49,510 nucleotides of DNA, taken from contig JACQZV010000188.1 of NCBI GenBank assembly GCA_016213695.1, forward strand, positions 1-49,510, read 5' to 3'. Made by a program: the position numbers and the translations under genes. The stretch is from Acidobacteriota bacterium (lineage in GTDB: Bacteria; Acidobacteriota; Vicinamibacteria; Vicinamibacterales; UBA2999). Below, piece after piece: positions 7,758 through 18,051 of the stretch (positions are counted from its first letter, which is position 1; each line of letters opens with the position of its first letter). The notes beneath the pieces were generated by a model. It searched no databases, was not told where the DNA came from, and was given only the letters and a program-made list of their open reading frames with translations.

Positions 7758-8651
7758 ATGTTCGATGTCGTCGGGGTGGGGGCGAATTCTGTCGATTTCG
7801 TATACGCGCTGCCCGAATTTCCCCACCCCGACGGCCCCGCCTCCAAGCTCCGCATCACCCGCCGCACGGTCTCGTGCGGCGGCCAGACAGCCACCACGCT
7901 CTGCACGTGCGCGGCCATGGGGCTGCGGACCAGGTACGCCGGGACCATCGGCAGCGATCCGAACGGCACGCTGATACGCGCCGAGCTGGCGCGCCGCGGC
8001 GTCGACCTGGAGCACGTCCACGTCCGCGACACCGGCAACCCGTTCGCCGTGATCCTGCTCGACGCGCGGCGGGGCGAGCGCGTCGTCCTGTGGGACCGCG
8101 ACCCGGCGCTGCAGCTGACGCCGGACGAGGTGGACGCGGCGCTCGCCGATCCTCCGCGGCTGCTGCACGTAGACGATGCGGACGAGGCGGCGGCGATCCG
8201 GGCGGCATCGCGCGGCCGGCGGTCCGGTATCCCGGTGACGAGCGACATCGAGCGCGTCACCGACCGGACCGGCGAGCTCGTCGCGGCGGTCACCATTCCC
8301 ATCTTTGCCGAGCAGGCCCTGGAAGCGTTCACCGGCGAGCGCGACGTCGAGCGGGGCCTCCGCGCGGTCCGGCGGCGGCACGACGGCCTCCTGTGCGTCA
8401 CGCTCGGGGCGCGGGGAGCGATGCTGCTGGATGGGGAGCGCCTCAGCCACGCGCCCGGCGCGCAGGTCGAGGCCGTGGACACGACCGGCGCCGGCGACGT
8501 CTTCCGCGGCGCGTTCATCGCCGCGCTGCTCCGCGGCGACGCTCCCGCCGATATCCTCCGCTTCGCCAACGCCGCCGCGGCGGTGAGCTGCACGCGACCC
8601 GGCGCGATGGCGAGCGTCCCGACGATCGAGGAGACGATGTCTTTGATCTAG
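7758..8651 (+). CDS. PfkB/ribokinase-family sugar or nucleoside kinase
   Basis: 297 residues. The N-terminal GVGANSVDFVYALPEFP and CGGQTATTLCTCAAMGL match the first PfkB signature region. DTTGAGDVFRGAFIAALL (about residues 240-257) is the second signature, with the catalytic Asp and anion-hole GAGD. It phosphorylates a sugar, sugar acid or nucleoside with ATP; the substrate cannot be told from sequence. Its ATG abuts the TAG of the MBL gene. Its own TAG (8649-8651) lies in the first unit of heptamer array E. Confidence 0.88.
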   Translation: MFDVVGVGANSVDFVYALPEFPHPDGPASKLRITRRTVSCGGQTATTLCTCAAMGLRTRYAGTIGSDPNGTLIRAELARRGVDLEHVHVRDTGNPFAVILLDARRGERVVLWDRDPALQLTPDEVDAALADPPRLLHVDDADEAAAIRAASRGRRSGIPVTSDIERVTDRTGELVAAVTIPIFAEQALEAFTGERDVERGLRAVRRRHDGLLCVTLGARGAMLLDGERLSHAPGAQVEAVDTTGAGDVFRGAFIAALLRGDAPADILRFANAAAAVSCTRPGAMASVPTIEETMSLI

Positions 8652-8694
8652 TCTCTGGTCTCTGGTCTCTGGTCTCTGGTCTCTGGACTCTGGA

Positions 8695-8696
<2 letters not shown>
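8648..8696 (+). repeat. heptamer array E between convergent genes
   Basis: Seven contiguous 7-mers: CTAGTCT, four CTGGTCT, two CTGGACT. It fills the gap between the PfkB kinase and glgB. The kinase stop TAG (8649-8651) lies in the first unit and the glgB stop (8695-8697, minus strand) overlaps the last. A bidirectional 3'-end role is possible, but there is no hairpin. Confidence 0.88.
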
Positions 8697-10632
<1,936 letters not shown>

Positions 10633-10698
10633 ACGGAGCCGGTAGGGGAACGCTTCGGGCGACCGCCCGTCGAGCGGGACGGTCGCTTCGTATATCCC

Positions 10699-10917
10699 TT
10701 AGGGCCGCCGCCGCTTCATTAGGTCGACCTGGTCCGGCGTGACGATCTTCAAGCCCGAGGCCGCGGGCTGCATCGAACGGATGACGAGCGCCGGCCGGCC
10801 CTTGATGACGAGGTGGTGAGGGCCGAGGACGGCAAATGGATCGTCGCTCGTGCCCGACGCGATCGCGTCGAGCGCTTCATCGGCCGCCGTGCGCGCGCCG
10901 ACCGTCATCATCCGCAT
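10699..10917 (-). pseudogene. glgB: N1-domain fragment of glgB ended by premature TAA
   Basis: 72 residues from ATG 10917, with an AGGA about 4 nt upstream. DDPFAVLGPHHLVIKGRPAL is the GlgB N1-domain opening. The reading frame stops at TAA 10699-10701 and would otherwise continue as [12 protein letters not shown] into the 8695-10632 frame without any shift, so a single nonsense change explains the break. The context is CCC-TAA-GGG. The fragment alone should be non-functional. The start diverges from the cyclophilin gene. Confidence 0.8.
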
Positions 10918-10952
10918 GATATCCTGTGGCCCCTTCATCCGAGGAGTCACTG

Positions 10953-11468
10953 GTGCCGGCCTTATACGCGCGATTCGAGACCACTGAGGGAAGCTTTACC
11001 GTCCGCCTCTTCGATCAGGAGGCGGCGCGAACCGTCGAGAACTTCGTCGGGCTCGCCGAGGGCACCAAGGCGTGGACCGATCCGCGCACGAATCAGAAGG
11101 TGACCCGGCCGTACTACAACGGCGTCATCTTCCATCGCGTCATCGACGGGTTCATGATCCAGAGCGGCGACCCGCTCGGCGAGGGCATCGGCGGTCCGGG
11201 CTACACGTTTGCGGACGAGTTCCACGCGACGCGGCGCCACGACAAGCCCGGCATCCTGTCGATGGCCAATCGCGGCCCCAACACCAACGGCGGACAGTTC
11301 TTCATTACGCTCGCGCCCACGCCGCATCTCGACGACCGCCACTCGGTGTTCGGAGAGGTCGTCGACGGCATGGACGTCGTGAGGAAGATCGGCAGCGCCC
11401 CCACTAACGAACGCGACCGGCCCGTCACGCCCATCGCCATCACGACCATTACGATCGAGCGCCGGTAA
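10953..11468 (+). CDS. cyclophilin-type peptidyl-prolyl cis-trans isomerase
   Basis: 171 residues from GTG 10953, with GAGGAG at 10941-10946; the frame is open to 10926 but without a better ribosome-binding site. Cyclophilin motifs: FHRVIDGFMIQSGDP (catalytic Arg), SMANRGPNTNGGQFFITL, HLDDRHSVFGEV. It catalyses proline isomerisation. No signal peptide is seen, so it is a cytoplasmic PpiB-like protein. It includes a short charged insert (DPRTNQKVTRP) after AEGTKAW that is common in bacterial forms. Confidence 0.93.
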   Translation: MPALYARFETTEGSFTVRLFDQEAARTVENFVGLAEGTKAWTDPRTNQKVTRPYYNGVIFHRVIDGFMIQSGDPLGEGIGGPGYTFADEFHATRRHDKPGILSMANRGPNTNGGQFFITLAPTPHLDDRHSVFGEVVDGMDVVRKIGSAPTNERDRPVTPIAITTITIERR

Positions 11469-11492
11469 GGCAGGCCGACCGTCCGCCCTGAC

Positions 11493-11507
11493 GGACAGCG
11501 TCTGTCC
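11493..11507 (+). terminator. weak hairpin after the cyclophilin gene
   Basis: GGACAG (11493-11498), loop CGT, CTGTCC (11502-11507), 25 nt after the stop. It is followed by C-rich rather than T-rich sequence, so termination is uncertain. An alternative GTCCG/CGGAC pairing exists at 11481-11496. Confidence 0.3.
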
Positions 11508-11628
11508 TCCCGCCCCGACACGGACGTCCCCCAGGGCCGGTACCGCCCACATTCCCTGCGCAACCAGCCGGTCCATATCGGCACAACCGTTGCGTAGTAC
11601 GAGGAGTGCGCCTGCAAGGAGATCATCC

Positions 11629-12171
11629 GTGACTACGATCCGTCCCCCTGCGACGGCTGTTCTGGCGGCCGTCTGTCTCGCCTCGCTTCTGGTCGCATCA
11701 ACCGATTCGTCCGCACAGCAGCGCCGCGCGGCGCGGGCGGCCGTGCCGGTGACGGTGCTGCGGACGTACTACACGCCGTTCATGTACGACCCGTGGTACT
11801 ACCCGTTCTATCCGTACCAGTGGTATCCGCCGTACGGATATGGACCTGCGCACCCGCCGGACGCATCACTGCGGCTGGAAGTGACGCCGAAAGACACCGA
11901 GGTGTTCGTCGACGGCTACTACGCGGGCATCGTCGATGACTTCGACGGCGTCTTCCAGCGGCTTCACCTCGAGCGCGGGGAGCACGACATCACGCTGTAC
12001 CTGCAGGGCTACCGCACGGCCGCGCGGTCGATCTACCTGCAGCCCGGAGGCACGTTCCGCATCCGCCACACGATGGACGCGCTGCCGGCGGGCGCCGCAC
12101 CGGACCCGCGGCCGGCCCCGTTGCGATCGCCGCAACGCGATCCCCATTCACCGTCCGACCCACGACAGTAG
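11629..12171 (+). CDS. exported PEGA-domain protein
   Basis: About 180 residues from GTG 11629, preceded by AAGGAGA at 11617-11623. A signal peptide (residues 1-31, ending DSSAQQ) is followed by a Tyr/Pro/Trp-rich segment (YDPWYYPFYPYQWYPPYGYG). A PEGA domain (about residues 80-150) follows, with LRLEVTPKDTEVFVDGYYAG and LERGEHDITLYLQGYR. The tail is Pro/Arg-rich and disordered. PEGA domains are beta-sandwich modules found in surface or periplasmic proteins. It lies 12 nt upstream of the beta-barrel-like gene, so the two probably form a small envelope operon. Confidence 0.8.
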   Translation: MTTIRPPATAVLAAVCLASLLVASTDSSAQQRRAARAAVPVTVLRTYYTPFMYDPWYYPFYPYQWYPPYGYGPAHPPDASLRLEVTPKDTEVFVDGYYAGIVDDFDGVFQRLHLERGEHDITLYLQGYRTAARSIYLQPGGTFRIRHTMDALPAGAAPDPRPAPLRSPQRDPHSPSDPRQ

Positions 12172-12183
12172 GAGACAGACGTC

Positions 12184-12891
12184 ATGCACACACTCCCCCT
12201 TCGGCGCGTTTCCGTCATCATCATGTTCATCCTGGGGCTGGCCGCCGGCGCCGCTGCGCAGCAGACGCCGGCGCCGCTCACCGTCGACCGGGTGCACGTC
12301 CCGTGGGTCGTCGCGCCCGATTTCAAGGTCACCGAGGTGGACGGCGACACCGGGCAGCTGGCGGGCATGTATGGGGGCCGCATCCTTGAAGGTAAGGTGC
12401 TGGTCGGAGGCGCGATGTACTGGCTCGCCAACGGCACCGATGCGTTCCGGCTGACCTACGGCGGGCTGCTCGTCGGGTGGGCCAGCCCGCAGTCCGAGCG
12501 CATCCGGTTTGGCGTTCGCGGCCTGGCGGGCGTCGGCACCGCGACGCTGCCGGTGGCGGGCGACGGCGCGCTGTTCGAGCGCGGGCTTCGCATGCCGCCT
12601 GGCGTGCGCGACATCCGCGACCTCCGGTTCGGGCCGCGCCAGGCCCAGGCGCCCGGCATGCGGCCGGGACTCGCGCCCGCGGGTCCCAGGGGGTTCACCA
12701 TGCCGCTCTTCCGGTTCGGCGTGCGCGACGATTTTCTGGTGTTCGAGCCGCAGGGCACGCTGTCATTCGATCTCACGAGCCACGCCGCGGTCGCCCTGGG
12801 CGCTGGCTATCGGACCGTGGCGCTGACCGACACGCTTCGCAACCGCGTGGATGGCCCGACGGCGAGCGTCGGGCTGGAATTCGACTGGTAG
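12184..12891 (+). CDS. putative outer-membrane beta-barrel protein
   Basis: 235 residues with a signal peptide (MHTLPLRRVSVIIMFILGLA, cleavage near AAAQQ) and an AGGAG ribosome-binding site just upstream. The mature part is Gly-rich with alternating hydrophobic strands. It ends in the aromatic GLEFDW, like BAM-targeted outer-membrane proteins. A Met/Pro/Arg-rich loop (about residues 137-170) interrupts the strands. No family was recognised. A strong hairpin follows the stop. Confidence 0.65.
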   Translation: MHTLPLRRVSVIIMFILGLAAGAAAQQTPAPLTVDRVHVPWVVAPDFKVTEVDGDTGQLAGMYGGRILEGKVLVGGAMYWLANGTDAFRLTYGGLLVGWASPQSERIRFGVRGLAGVGTATLPVAGDGALFERGLRMPPGVRDIRDLRFGPRQAQAPGMRPGLAPAGPRGFTMPLFRFGVRDDFLVFEPQGTLSFDLTSHAAVALGAGYRTVALTDTLRNRVDGPTASVGLEFDW

Positions 12892-12910
12892 AAGGACACG
12901 GCGGGCCGGG

Positions 12911-12942
12911 ATCCCCGCGCGATCGCCCGGTCGCGCGGGGAT
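12911..12942 (+). terminator. strong GC hairpin, candidate terminator
   Basis: A perfect 12-bp inverted repeat, ATCCCCGCGCGA (12911-12922) and TCGCGCGGGGAT (12931-12942), around an 8-nt loop. It starts 19 nt after the stop of the 12184 gene and ahead of rpoZ. There is no T-tract. Confidence 0.55.
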
Positions 12943-13078
12943 TCACCCACTGTGTTATCGTGGACGTGCTTTCCTGAGTGCCGCCCGATCGGCCTCCCCT
13001 CCGCGGCCTTTCTCATCAAAGCTTCGTTCATCCGTCAGTTGTAACCGTCGCGCGGCGGCGACGGGGGAAGACATACCC

Positions 13079-13261
13079 ATGGTGACCCGGCCAACCCATC
13101 TCAACGCCTACGAATTTGCTGTCGTCTCGGCGCTGCGCGCACACCAGTTGATGAGCGGCTGCGTGCCGCAGGTGGATGGTGAACACAAGGCCACGATTAC
13201 GGCGCAACTGGAGGTTGCCTCCGGCAAGATCGAACGCGAGCCGACCGCCGCCGACGATTGA
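13079..13261 (+). CDS. rpoZ: RNA polymerase omega subunit
   Basis: 60 residues from ATG 13079, with GGGGGAAG 9 nt upstream. The sequence NAYEFAVVSALRAHQLMSGC, then HKATITAQLEVASGKI, matches the conserved core of short omega subunits (the RFELVLVAARRARQ-type helix and the K-TVxA-E region). Omega helps assemble the beta' subunit into RNA polymerase. The gmk gene that often precedes rpoZ is absent. The frame extends upstream but through non-conserved sequence. Confidence 0.8.
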   Translation: MVTRPTHLNAYEFAVVSALRAHQLMSGCVPQVDGEHKATITAQLEVASGKIEREPTAADD

Positions 13262-13329
13262 TCCCTCGACCCTCAGCCGCCGGCCGCGGCACCGTGTGTA
13301 TCATCGACTCGCTTCCCGCGGGAGGCCAT

Positions 13330-14172
13330 ATGAACACGTGCTTACGGCTCGTCTCGGGAGTCGCGCTGGCCGCGGCGCTGGTTGCCGCCCCCGGCGCGAC
13401 CGGCGCAACCGCCGGTCAGGCGGGCGATGCGGCCCCCGCCACGCTCGAGGACGCACAGCGGCTGTTTTACGGCGGGCACTTCGAGGCCGCCGCCGCGCTG
13501 GCCCTGTCGCTCCGCACCGCCGATCCGGGCAACCTGGCCGCCTCGGAACTGCGCGGTTCCGCCCTCCACTTCCAGATCAAGCGGGTCTTCGGGACGCCCA
13601 AGGACAGGGAACGCGCGTGGAAGTCGTGTGCGTTGTGTCCGGACCTGCTGTCGGAGTTTCTGAGCGAAACCAATCTCGGCCGGGTTGAGGCACGCGCCCG
13701 GCTGAAACGCTCGCCGGCCGACGAAGAAGCCCTGTTCTTCCTCGGCAAGCTCGACCTGAATGTGCTCTGGCTGTACGCCGGCACGCTCGGGCGGAAGACC
13801 GGCTGGAGCGAGTACTGGGAGGGGCGCCGGTCGCTCGATGCGGTGCTCAGGATGAACCCCGACCACGCCCGGGCGCGCCTCGCGCGCGCCTGGATCGACT
13901 ACATCGTCGACACGAAAGTGCCCTGGGGCACGCGCTGGCTGCTCGGCGGCGGTGACAAGAAGCGGGGCCTCCAGGCGGTGCGCGACCTGGCGCTCGTGCC
14001 AGGGCCTCCCTACGTCCAGACCGAGGCGATGTTCGCGCTGTGGGACATGCAGGTGCGCGAGCGCAGTTTTACCGAGGCGGTCGTCACGGCGCGCGCGCTC
14101 GCACGCGATTTTCCCGAGAACGTGGAACTGGCGAAGTTCCTCTCGACCTATGACCCGGACGGAAGCCGGTAA
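13330..14172 (+). CDS. exported TPR-like protein
   Basis: 280 residues from ATG 13330, with GGGAGG at 13320-13325. A signal peptide (residues 1-33) is followed by repeated helical units: a TPR-like AQRLFYGGHFEAAAALALSL, a central Cys pair in SCALCPD (about residues 98-104), and more tetratricopeptide-like helices to the end. TPR domains mediate protein interactions; the partner is unknown. It ends 25 bp inside the convergent flavoprotein gene. Confidence 0.7.
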   Translation: MNTCLRLVSGVALAAALVAAPGATGATAGQAGDAAPATLEDAQRLFYGGHFEAAAALALSLRTADPGNLAASELRGSALHFQIKRVFGTPKDRERAWKSCALCPDLLSEFLSETNLGRVEARARLKRSPADEEALFFLGKLDLNVLWLYAGTLGRKTGWSEYWEGRRSLDAVLRMNPDHARARLARAWIDYIVDTKVPWGTRWLLGGGDKKRGLQAVRDLALVPGPPYVQTEAMFALWDMQVRERSFTEAVVTARALARDFPENVELAKFLSTYDPDGSR

Positions 14173-15542
14173 CGGGCCGCTTCCTCCCCTGCAATCCGCC
14201 CGAACACCGCACCGATCGTCATGCCGATGCCGGCGATGTAGCCGCGCCGGAGGATGTTGCCCGCCATGATCTCGCCGGCCGCAAAGAGGTTGCGCGCCGG
14301 CTCGCCGCCGGCCAGGCGCACGCGCGCGCGCTCGTCCACCGTCACGCCCAGGTAGGTGAACGTGATGCCCGGCCGCAACGGATAGCCCCAGAACGGCGGG
14401 GTGTCGATCCGCTGCGCCCAGTGCGTCTTGTTCGGCGCGAGCCCTTCGGTCCTGCAGTCGTCGAGTGCCGTGTGATTGAACGTGCCGGGGCGCACCGCCG
14501 CGTTGAACGACGCGACGGTGGCGTCCAGTCGGCCGGCGGGTACGCCGAGCGCCACGGCAAGCTCGCGAATCGATGAGGCCGCCACCGGCGGGAAGACCGA
14601 GGGCATGAACGTCCCCTGCGCCTTGGCATCGACAATCGAGAAGGCCATCTGGTCTGGCTGCCCGGCAATCAGCCGTCCCCAGATCGCGTACCGCTTGGGC
14701 CAGGCGTCCTCGCCCTCGTCGTAGAACCGCTCGCCCGCCCTGTTGACGACGATGCCGAAGGGAATCGAGTCGAGGCGCGTGACGATGCCGCCGTCGAACC
14801 GCGGGGCGCGGGCATCGACGGCGATGGCGTGGCATTCGCGCGGGTCGCCCACCGGCTGCGCGCCGGCATCGAGCAGCAGTCTGAGGAGCGTGCCCGTGTT
14901 GTACGGCGTGCCCCGGATCACAAAGTTGTCTGCGGCCTCACCCCAGATCTCCCGCAGCCAGTCGATGTTGGCTTCGAAACCGCCCGCGGCAATGACGACC
15001 GTCCGGGCGTGCAGCGTCTCGACGCGGCCGCCGGTCCTGACCGACAGCGCGCGGCACTCGCCCCGCTCGATGTCGAGCCCGATTACCTCGGCGTCGTACC
15101 GGGCGTGAATCCCCGCGCGGCCGGCCGACGCGTAGTAGCTGTTCATCAGCGCCTTGCCGCCGCCGAGGAAGAAGGCGTTGGTGCGCGACAGGTGCAGCGT
15201 GCCGCTCAGCGAAGGCTGGAACCTGGCGCCGAAGCGCCCCATCCAGCCCGGACAGGCGGCCGATCGGTCCACCAGCAGGCGCGCGAGCGGGCCGTCGGTC
15301 TCGTTGCCCGTGACGCGCATCAGGTCGGCAAGAAATTCGTCCTCGGAGTACGACTCAGTGAGGACGCCGGTGGGCGCGGCGTGGGCGCAGCGCAGGTTGC
15401 GGGTATGCCGGCTGTTGCCGCCGCGGAGATCGCGGGGTGCGCGCTCGAGGACGATCACCTCGGCGCCGGCCTGTCGCGCGGCCAGCGCCGCGCACAGCCC
15501 CGCGTTGCCGCCGCCGACGACGGCGACGTCGTAGAGGTCCAC
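14148..15542 (-). CDS. tcuA: FAD-dependent tricarballylate dehydrogenase-like (TcuA) flavoprotein
   Basis: 464 residues of the fumarate reductase/succinate dehydrogenase flavoprotein family. The N-terminus has the FAD dinucleotide motif VAVVGGGNAGLCAALAARQ. A GGNSRHTRN motif (about residues 41-49) is followed by the substrate/FAD regions TLHLSRTNAFFLGGGKAL and VVIAAGGFEAN. The C-terminus has LFAAGEIMAGNILRRGYIAG, closing the FAD site. TcuA oxidises tricarballylate to cis-aconitate. A PrpF-type isomerase and a TRAP dicarboxylate-type transporter within 7 kb fit a carboxylate-use cluster, but the substrate is inferred. No signal peptide. Confidence 0.75.
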   Translation of the reverse strand: MDLYDVAVVGGGNAGLCAALAARQAGAEVIVLERAPRDLRGGNSRHTRNLRCAHAAPTGVLTESYSEDEFLADLMRVTGNETDGPLARLLVDRSAACPGWMGRFGARFQPSLSGTLHLSRTNAFFLGGGKALMNSYYASAGRAGIHARYDAEVIGLDIERGECRALSVRTGGRVETLHARTVVIAAGGFEANIDWLREIWGEAADNFVIRGTPYNTGTLLRLLLDAGAQPVGDPRECHAIAVDARAPRFDGGIVTRLDSIPFGIVVNRAGERFYDEGEDAWPKRYAIWGRLIAGQPDQMAFSIVDAKAQGTFMPSVFPPVAASSIRELAVALGVPAGRLDATVASFNAAVRPGTFNHTALDDCRTEGLAPNKTHWAQRIDTPPFWGYPLRPGITFTYLGVTVDERARVRLAGGEPARNLFAAGEIMAGNILRRGYIAGIGMTIGAVFGRIAGEEAARYRLPSGS

Positions 15543-15603
15543 GGCTTCAGGCTAGCATTTCCCGCTTGTCGACGCGCACGGCGGTGGACGAGAATTCTCG
15601 AAC

Positions 15604-16026
15604 ATGCCAACCACGCTTCGCGCCGACCTGGAGCAGGAGGGGCCGTCCACGTCGAAAGCCACCGTCCGGTCGCACACCGTGTTCGTCGATCGTCCGGCGG
15701 CGAAGGGCGGCGCCGACCGAGGCCCGGCCGGCGGCGAGTACCAGCTGGTCGCTCTCGGCGGCTGCTTCTCGAGCCATCTGCTCGCGGCCATCCGGGCTCG
15801 CGAGGCGCCGATCAGCCGCGTACGCGTCGCCGTGACCGGCACGATGGACGGGAGCCCCGAGCGGTTCACGGCCTTTACGCTGTCGGTGGACGCGGTCTGC
15901 GACGACCGCGCTGTGCTGGAGAAACTGGTGCTGATGGCCGAACGCGCGTGCCAGGTGACCAACACACTGCGGCAGTCGACGCCCATCGACGTCACCGTCC
16001 ACGCGCGCAGCGCGTCCGTCGTCTGA
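15604..16026 (+). CDS. OsmC-family protein
   Basis: 140 residues. It shows the OsmC/Ohr fold pattern: a beta-rich N-terminus, LVALGGCFSSHLLAAIRAR (about residues 51-69) holding the first redox Cys, and ERACQVTNTLRQ (about residues 112-123) holding the second. Members reduce organic hydroperoxides. It is divergent from tcuA and followed by a hairpin before the ThDP enzyme gene. Confidence 0.85.
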   Translation: MPTTLRADLEQEGPSTSKATVRSHTVFVDRPAAKGGADRGPAGGEYQLVALGGCFSSHLLAAIRAREAPISRVRVAVTGTMDGSPERFTAFTLSVDAVCDDRAVLEKLVLMAERACQVTNTLRQSTPIDVTVHARSASVV

Positions 16027-16047
16027 AACAGGGTGCGTAGTACGTCG

Positions 16048-16073
16048 GGCGGGTGCCGCGGAGCGGACCCGCC
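16048..16073 (+). terminator. bulged GC hairpin between osmC and the ThDP enzyme gene
   Basis: GGCGGGT (16048-16054) pairs with ACCCGCC (16067-16073), and inside it CCGC (16056-16059) pairs with GCGG (16063-16066), leaving one bulged G. It begins 21 nt after the OsmC stop and ends 17 nt before the next ATG. It may be a terminator or a leader structure; no T-tract follows. Confidence 0.45.
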
Positions 16074-16090
16074 ACTAACAGGAGTCCGGA

Positions 16091-18046
16091 ATGCCCCGAT
16101 CGAAGACATCGAACCACCTGGAGCGCCGCGCGTTTCTGCAGAAGGGCGCGCTGGCCGGCGCCGCGCGCGTCGCGGCCCCTGGCGCCGCCGGCGCGCAGGC
16201 CGGCGAGCCGAGGGGCGCCGCCCCCGCGCCGGCGCAAGTGCCGCCCATGACGCTCGCGGCCGAAACGACGCCGCCCTCCGACGTGCAGGTCATCGGCGAG
16301 ACCGAGCGGTGCGGCTCGGACTACATGGTGGACGTCTTCAAGTCGCTCGGCTTCGAGTACGTCTGCGCCAATCCGGGCTCGAGCTTCCGGGGCCTGCACG
16401 AATCGCTCATCAACTACGGCGGCAACCAGAGCCCCGAGTTCATCACGTGCTGCCACGAGGAATCCTCCATCGCCATGGCGCACGGCTACTTCAAGGCGGA
16501 CGGCAAGCCGCTCGCGGTGCTGGCGCACGGCACCGTCGGCCTGCAGCACGCCTCGATGGCGATCTACAACGCATGGTGCGACCGCGTCCCCGTGTACGTG
16601 ATCCTCGGCAACTACGCCGACGCCGCCATCCGGCGCGGCGCCGAGTGGTATCACGGCGTGCAGGACGCGGCGGCCATGGTGCGCGACTACACGAAATGGG
16701 ACGACTTCCCCTGGTCGCTCACTCACTTCGCCGAGTCGGCGGTGCGCGCGTATCAGATCGCGCTGACGCCGCCGATGGCGCCCGTCGTCATGGTGCTCGA
16801 CGGCAGCCTCCAGGAAGATGCGGTCCCGAGAAGCGAGCGACTGCCGATTCCGAGGCTGACGCTGCCGGTGCCGCCGCAGGGCGGGACGGGCGCGGTACAG
16901 GAGGCGGCTCGCCTGCTCGTGGCGGCGGAGAACCCAGTGCTCGTGGCCGATCGTCTCGCGCGCACGCCGAACGGGATGACGCTGCTCGTCGAGCTCGCCG
17001 AGACGCTGCAGGCCGGGGTCATCGACCAGGGCAGCCGCATGAACTTCCCGTCGCGCCACCCGCTCAACCAGACGCAGCGCGCCCGCGCCGCGTCGGCCGA
17101 CGCCGACCTCATCGTCGGTCTCGAGGTGGCGGACTTCTGGGGCGTGGTCAACACGCTGCGCGACCAGCTCCACCGGACGAGCCGGCGCGTGGCGAGGCCG
17201 ACCGCAAAGCTCATTACGATTACCACCGGCGACCTCTATATCCGTGCGAACTACCAGGACTTCCGCCGCCTGCAGGATGTCGACCTGGCCATCGCCGCTG
17301 ACGGCGAGGCGACGCTGCCGTCGCTCATCGAGGCGGTCAAGCGGCTCGTCACCGCCGATCGCCGGCGCGTCTACGCGGAACGCGGCGCGAAGCTGGCGGC
17401 CGCCAGCCGCGCGGCGGCGGAGGCGTCACGCGCGGCCGCGTCGTATGCCTGGGAGGCGGGGCCGGTCAGCACGGCGCGCCTGAGCGCGGAGCTCTGGGCG
17501 CAGATCAAGAACGAGGACTGGTCGCTCACCTCGAGCTACTACAGCAGCGACCAGACGAACTGGCCGCGCCGCCTCTGGAACTTCGACAAGTCCTATCAGT
17601 GGCTCGGCCATGCCGGGGGCGGCGGCATCGGCTACGGCGCGCCCGCGTCGGTGGGCGGCGCGCTGGCCAACCGCAAGCACGGCCGGCTGTCGGTGGCCAT
17701 CCAGACCGACGGCGATCTGATGTACGCCCCGGGCGTGCTCTGGACGGCGGCGCACCACCGGATTCCGCTGCTGAGCGTGATGAACAATAACCGCGCCTAC
17801 CACCAGGAACTGATGCACGTGCAGAAGATGTGCAACGCGCGCAACCGCGGCGTCGATCGCGGCGTGATGGGCAGCCAGATCCTCGACCCGAACATCGATT
17901 TCGCCGCACTCGCGCGGTCGATGGGCATCTATGCGGAGGGTCCGATTTCGAGTCCCAACGATCTTGGCCCTGCGCTGAAACGGGCCGTCGCGGTCGTCAA
18001 GCGCGGCGAGCCGGCGCTCGTCGACGTGGTCACGCAGGCGAGGTGA
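16091..18046 (+). CDS. Tat-exported thiamine-pyrophosphate enzyme (acetolactate synthase/decarboxylase superfamily)
   Basis: 651 residues. The N-terminus has a twin-arginine motif, RRAFLQKGALAGAA (residues 13-26), then an Ala-rich h-region and AGAQA. The Pyr domain (about residues 75-240) has the cofactor-activating Glu in CCHEESSIAMAHGYF. A central domain follows, then the PP domain (about residues 470-640) with TDGDLMYAPG and MNNNRAYHQE, the Mg/ThDP DG...N motif with the usual first Gly replaced by Thr. Superfamily members decarboxylate or ligate 2-oxo acids. Export through Tat would place ThDP chemistry in the periplasm, which is unusual. The cytochrome c gene starts 5 nt after its stop. 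Confidence 0.85.
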   Translation: MPRSKTSNHLERRAFLQKGALAGAARVAAPGAAGAQAGEPRGAAPAPAQVPPMTLAAETTPPSDVQVIGETERCGSDYMVDVFKSLGFEYVCANPGSSFRGLHESLINYGGNQSPEFITCCHEESSIAMAHGYFKADGKPLAVLAHGTVGLQHASMAIYNAWCDRVPVYVILGNYADAAIRRGAEWYHGVQDAAAMVRDYTKWDDFPWSLTHFAESAVRAYQIALTPPMAPVVMVLDGSLQEDAVPRSERLPIPRLTLPVPPQGGTGAVQEAARLLVAAENPVLVADRLARTPNGMTLLVELAETLQAGVIDQGSRMNFPSRHPLNQTQRARAASADADLIVGLEVADFWGVVNTLRDQLHRTSRRVARPTAKLITITTGDLYIRANYQDFRRLQDVDLAIAADGEATLPSLIEAVKRLVTADRRRVYAERGAKLAAASRAAAEASRAAASYAWEAGPVSTARLSAELWAQIKNEDWSLTSSYYSSDQTNWPRRLWNFDKSYQWLGHAGGGGIGYGAPASVGGALANRKHGRLSVAIQTDGDLMYAPGVLWTAAHHRIPLLSVMNNNRAYHQELMHVQKMCNARNRGVDRGVMGSQILDPNIDFAALARSMGIYAEGPISSPNDLGPALKRAVAVVKRGEPALVDVVTQAR

Positions 18047-18051
18047 GGGCG

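Noticed and set aside
6129..8450. 773-residue minus-strand open frame
   Set aside because: Antisense shadow of the MBL-fold and PfkB kinase genes, with low-complexity His/Arg/Asp composition.
10699..10701. Programmed frameshift in glgB
   Set aside because: Both parts are already in the same frame, so only a stop separates them; no frameshift is needed.
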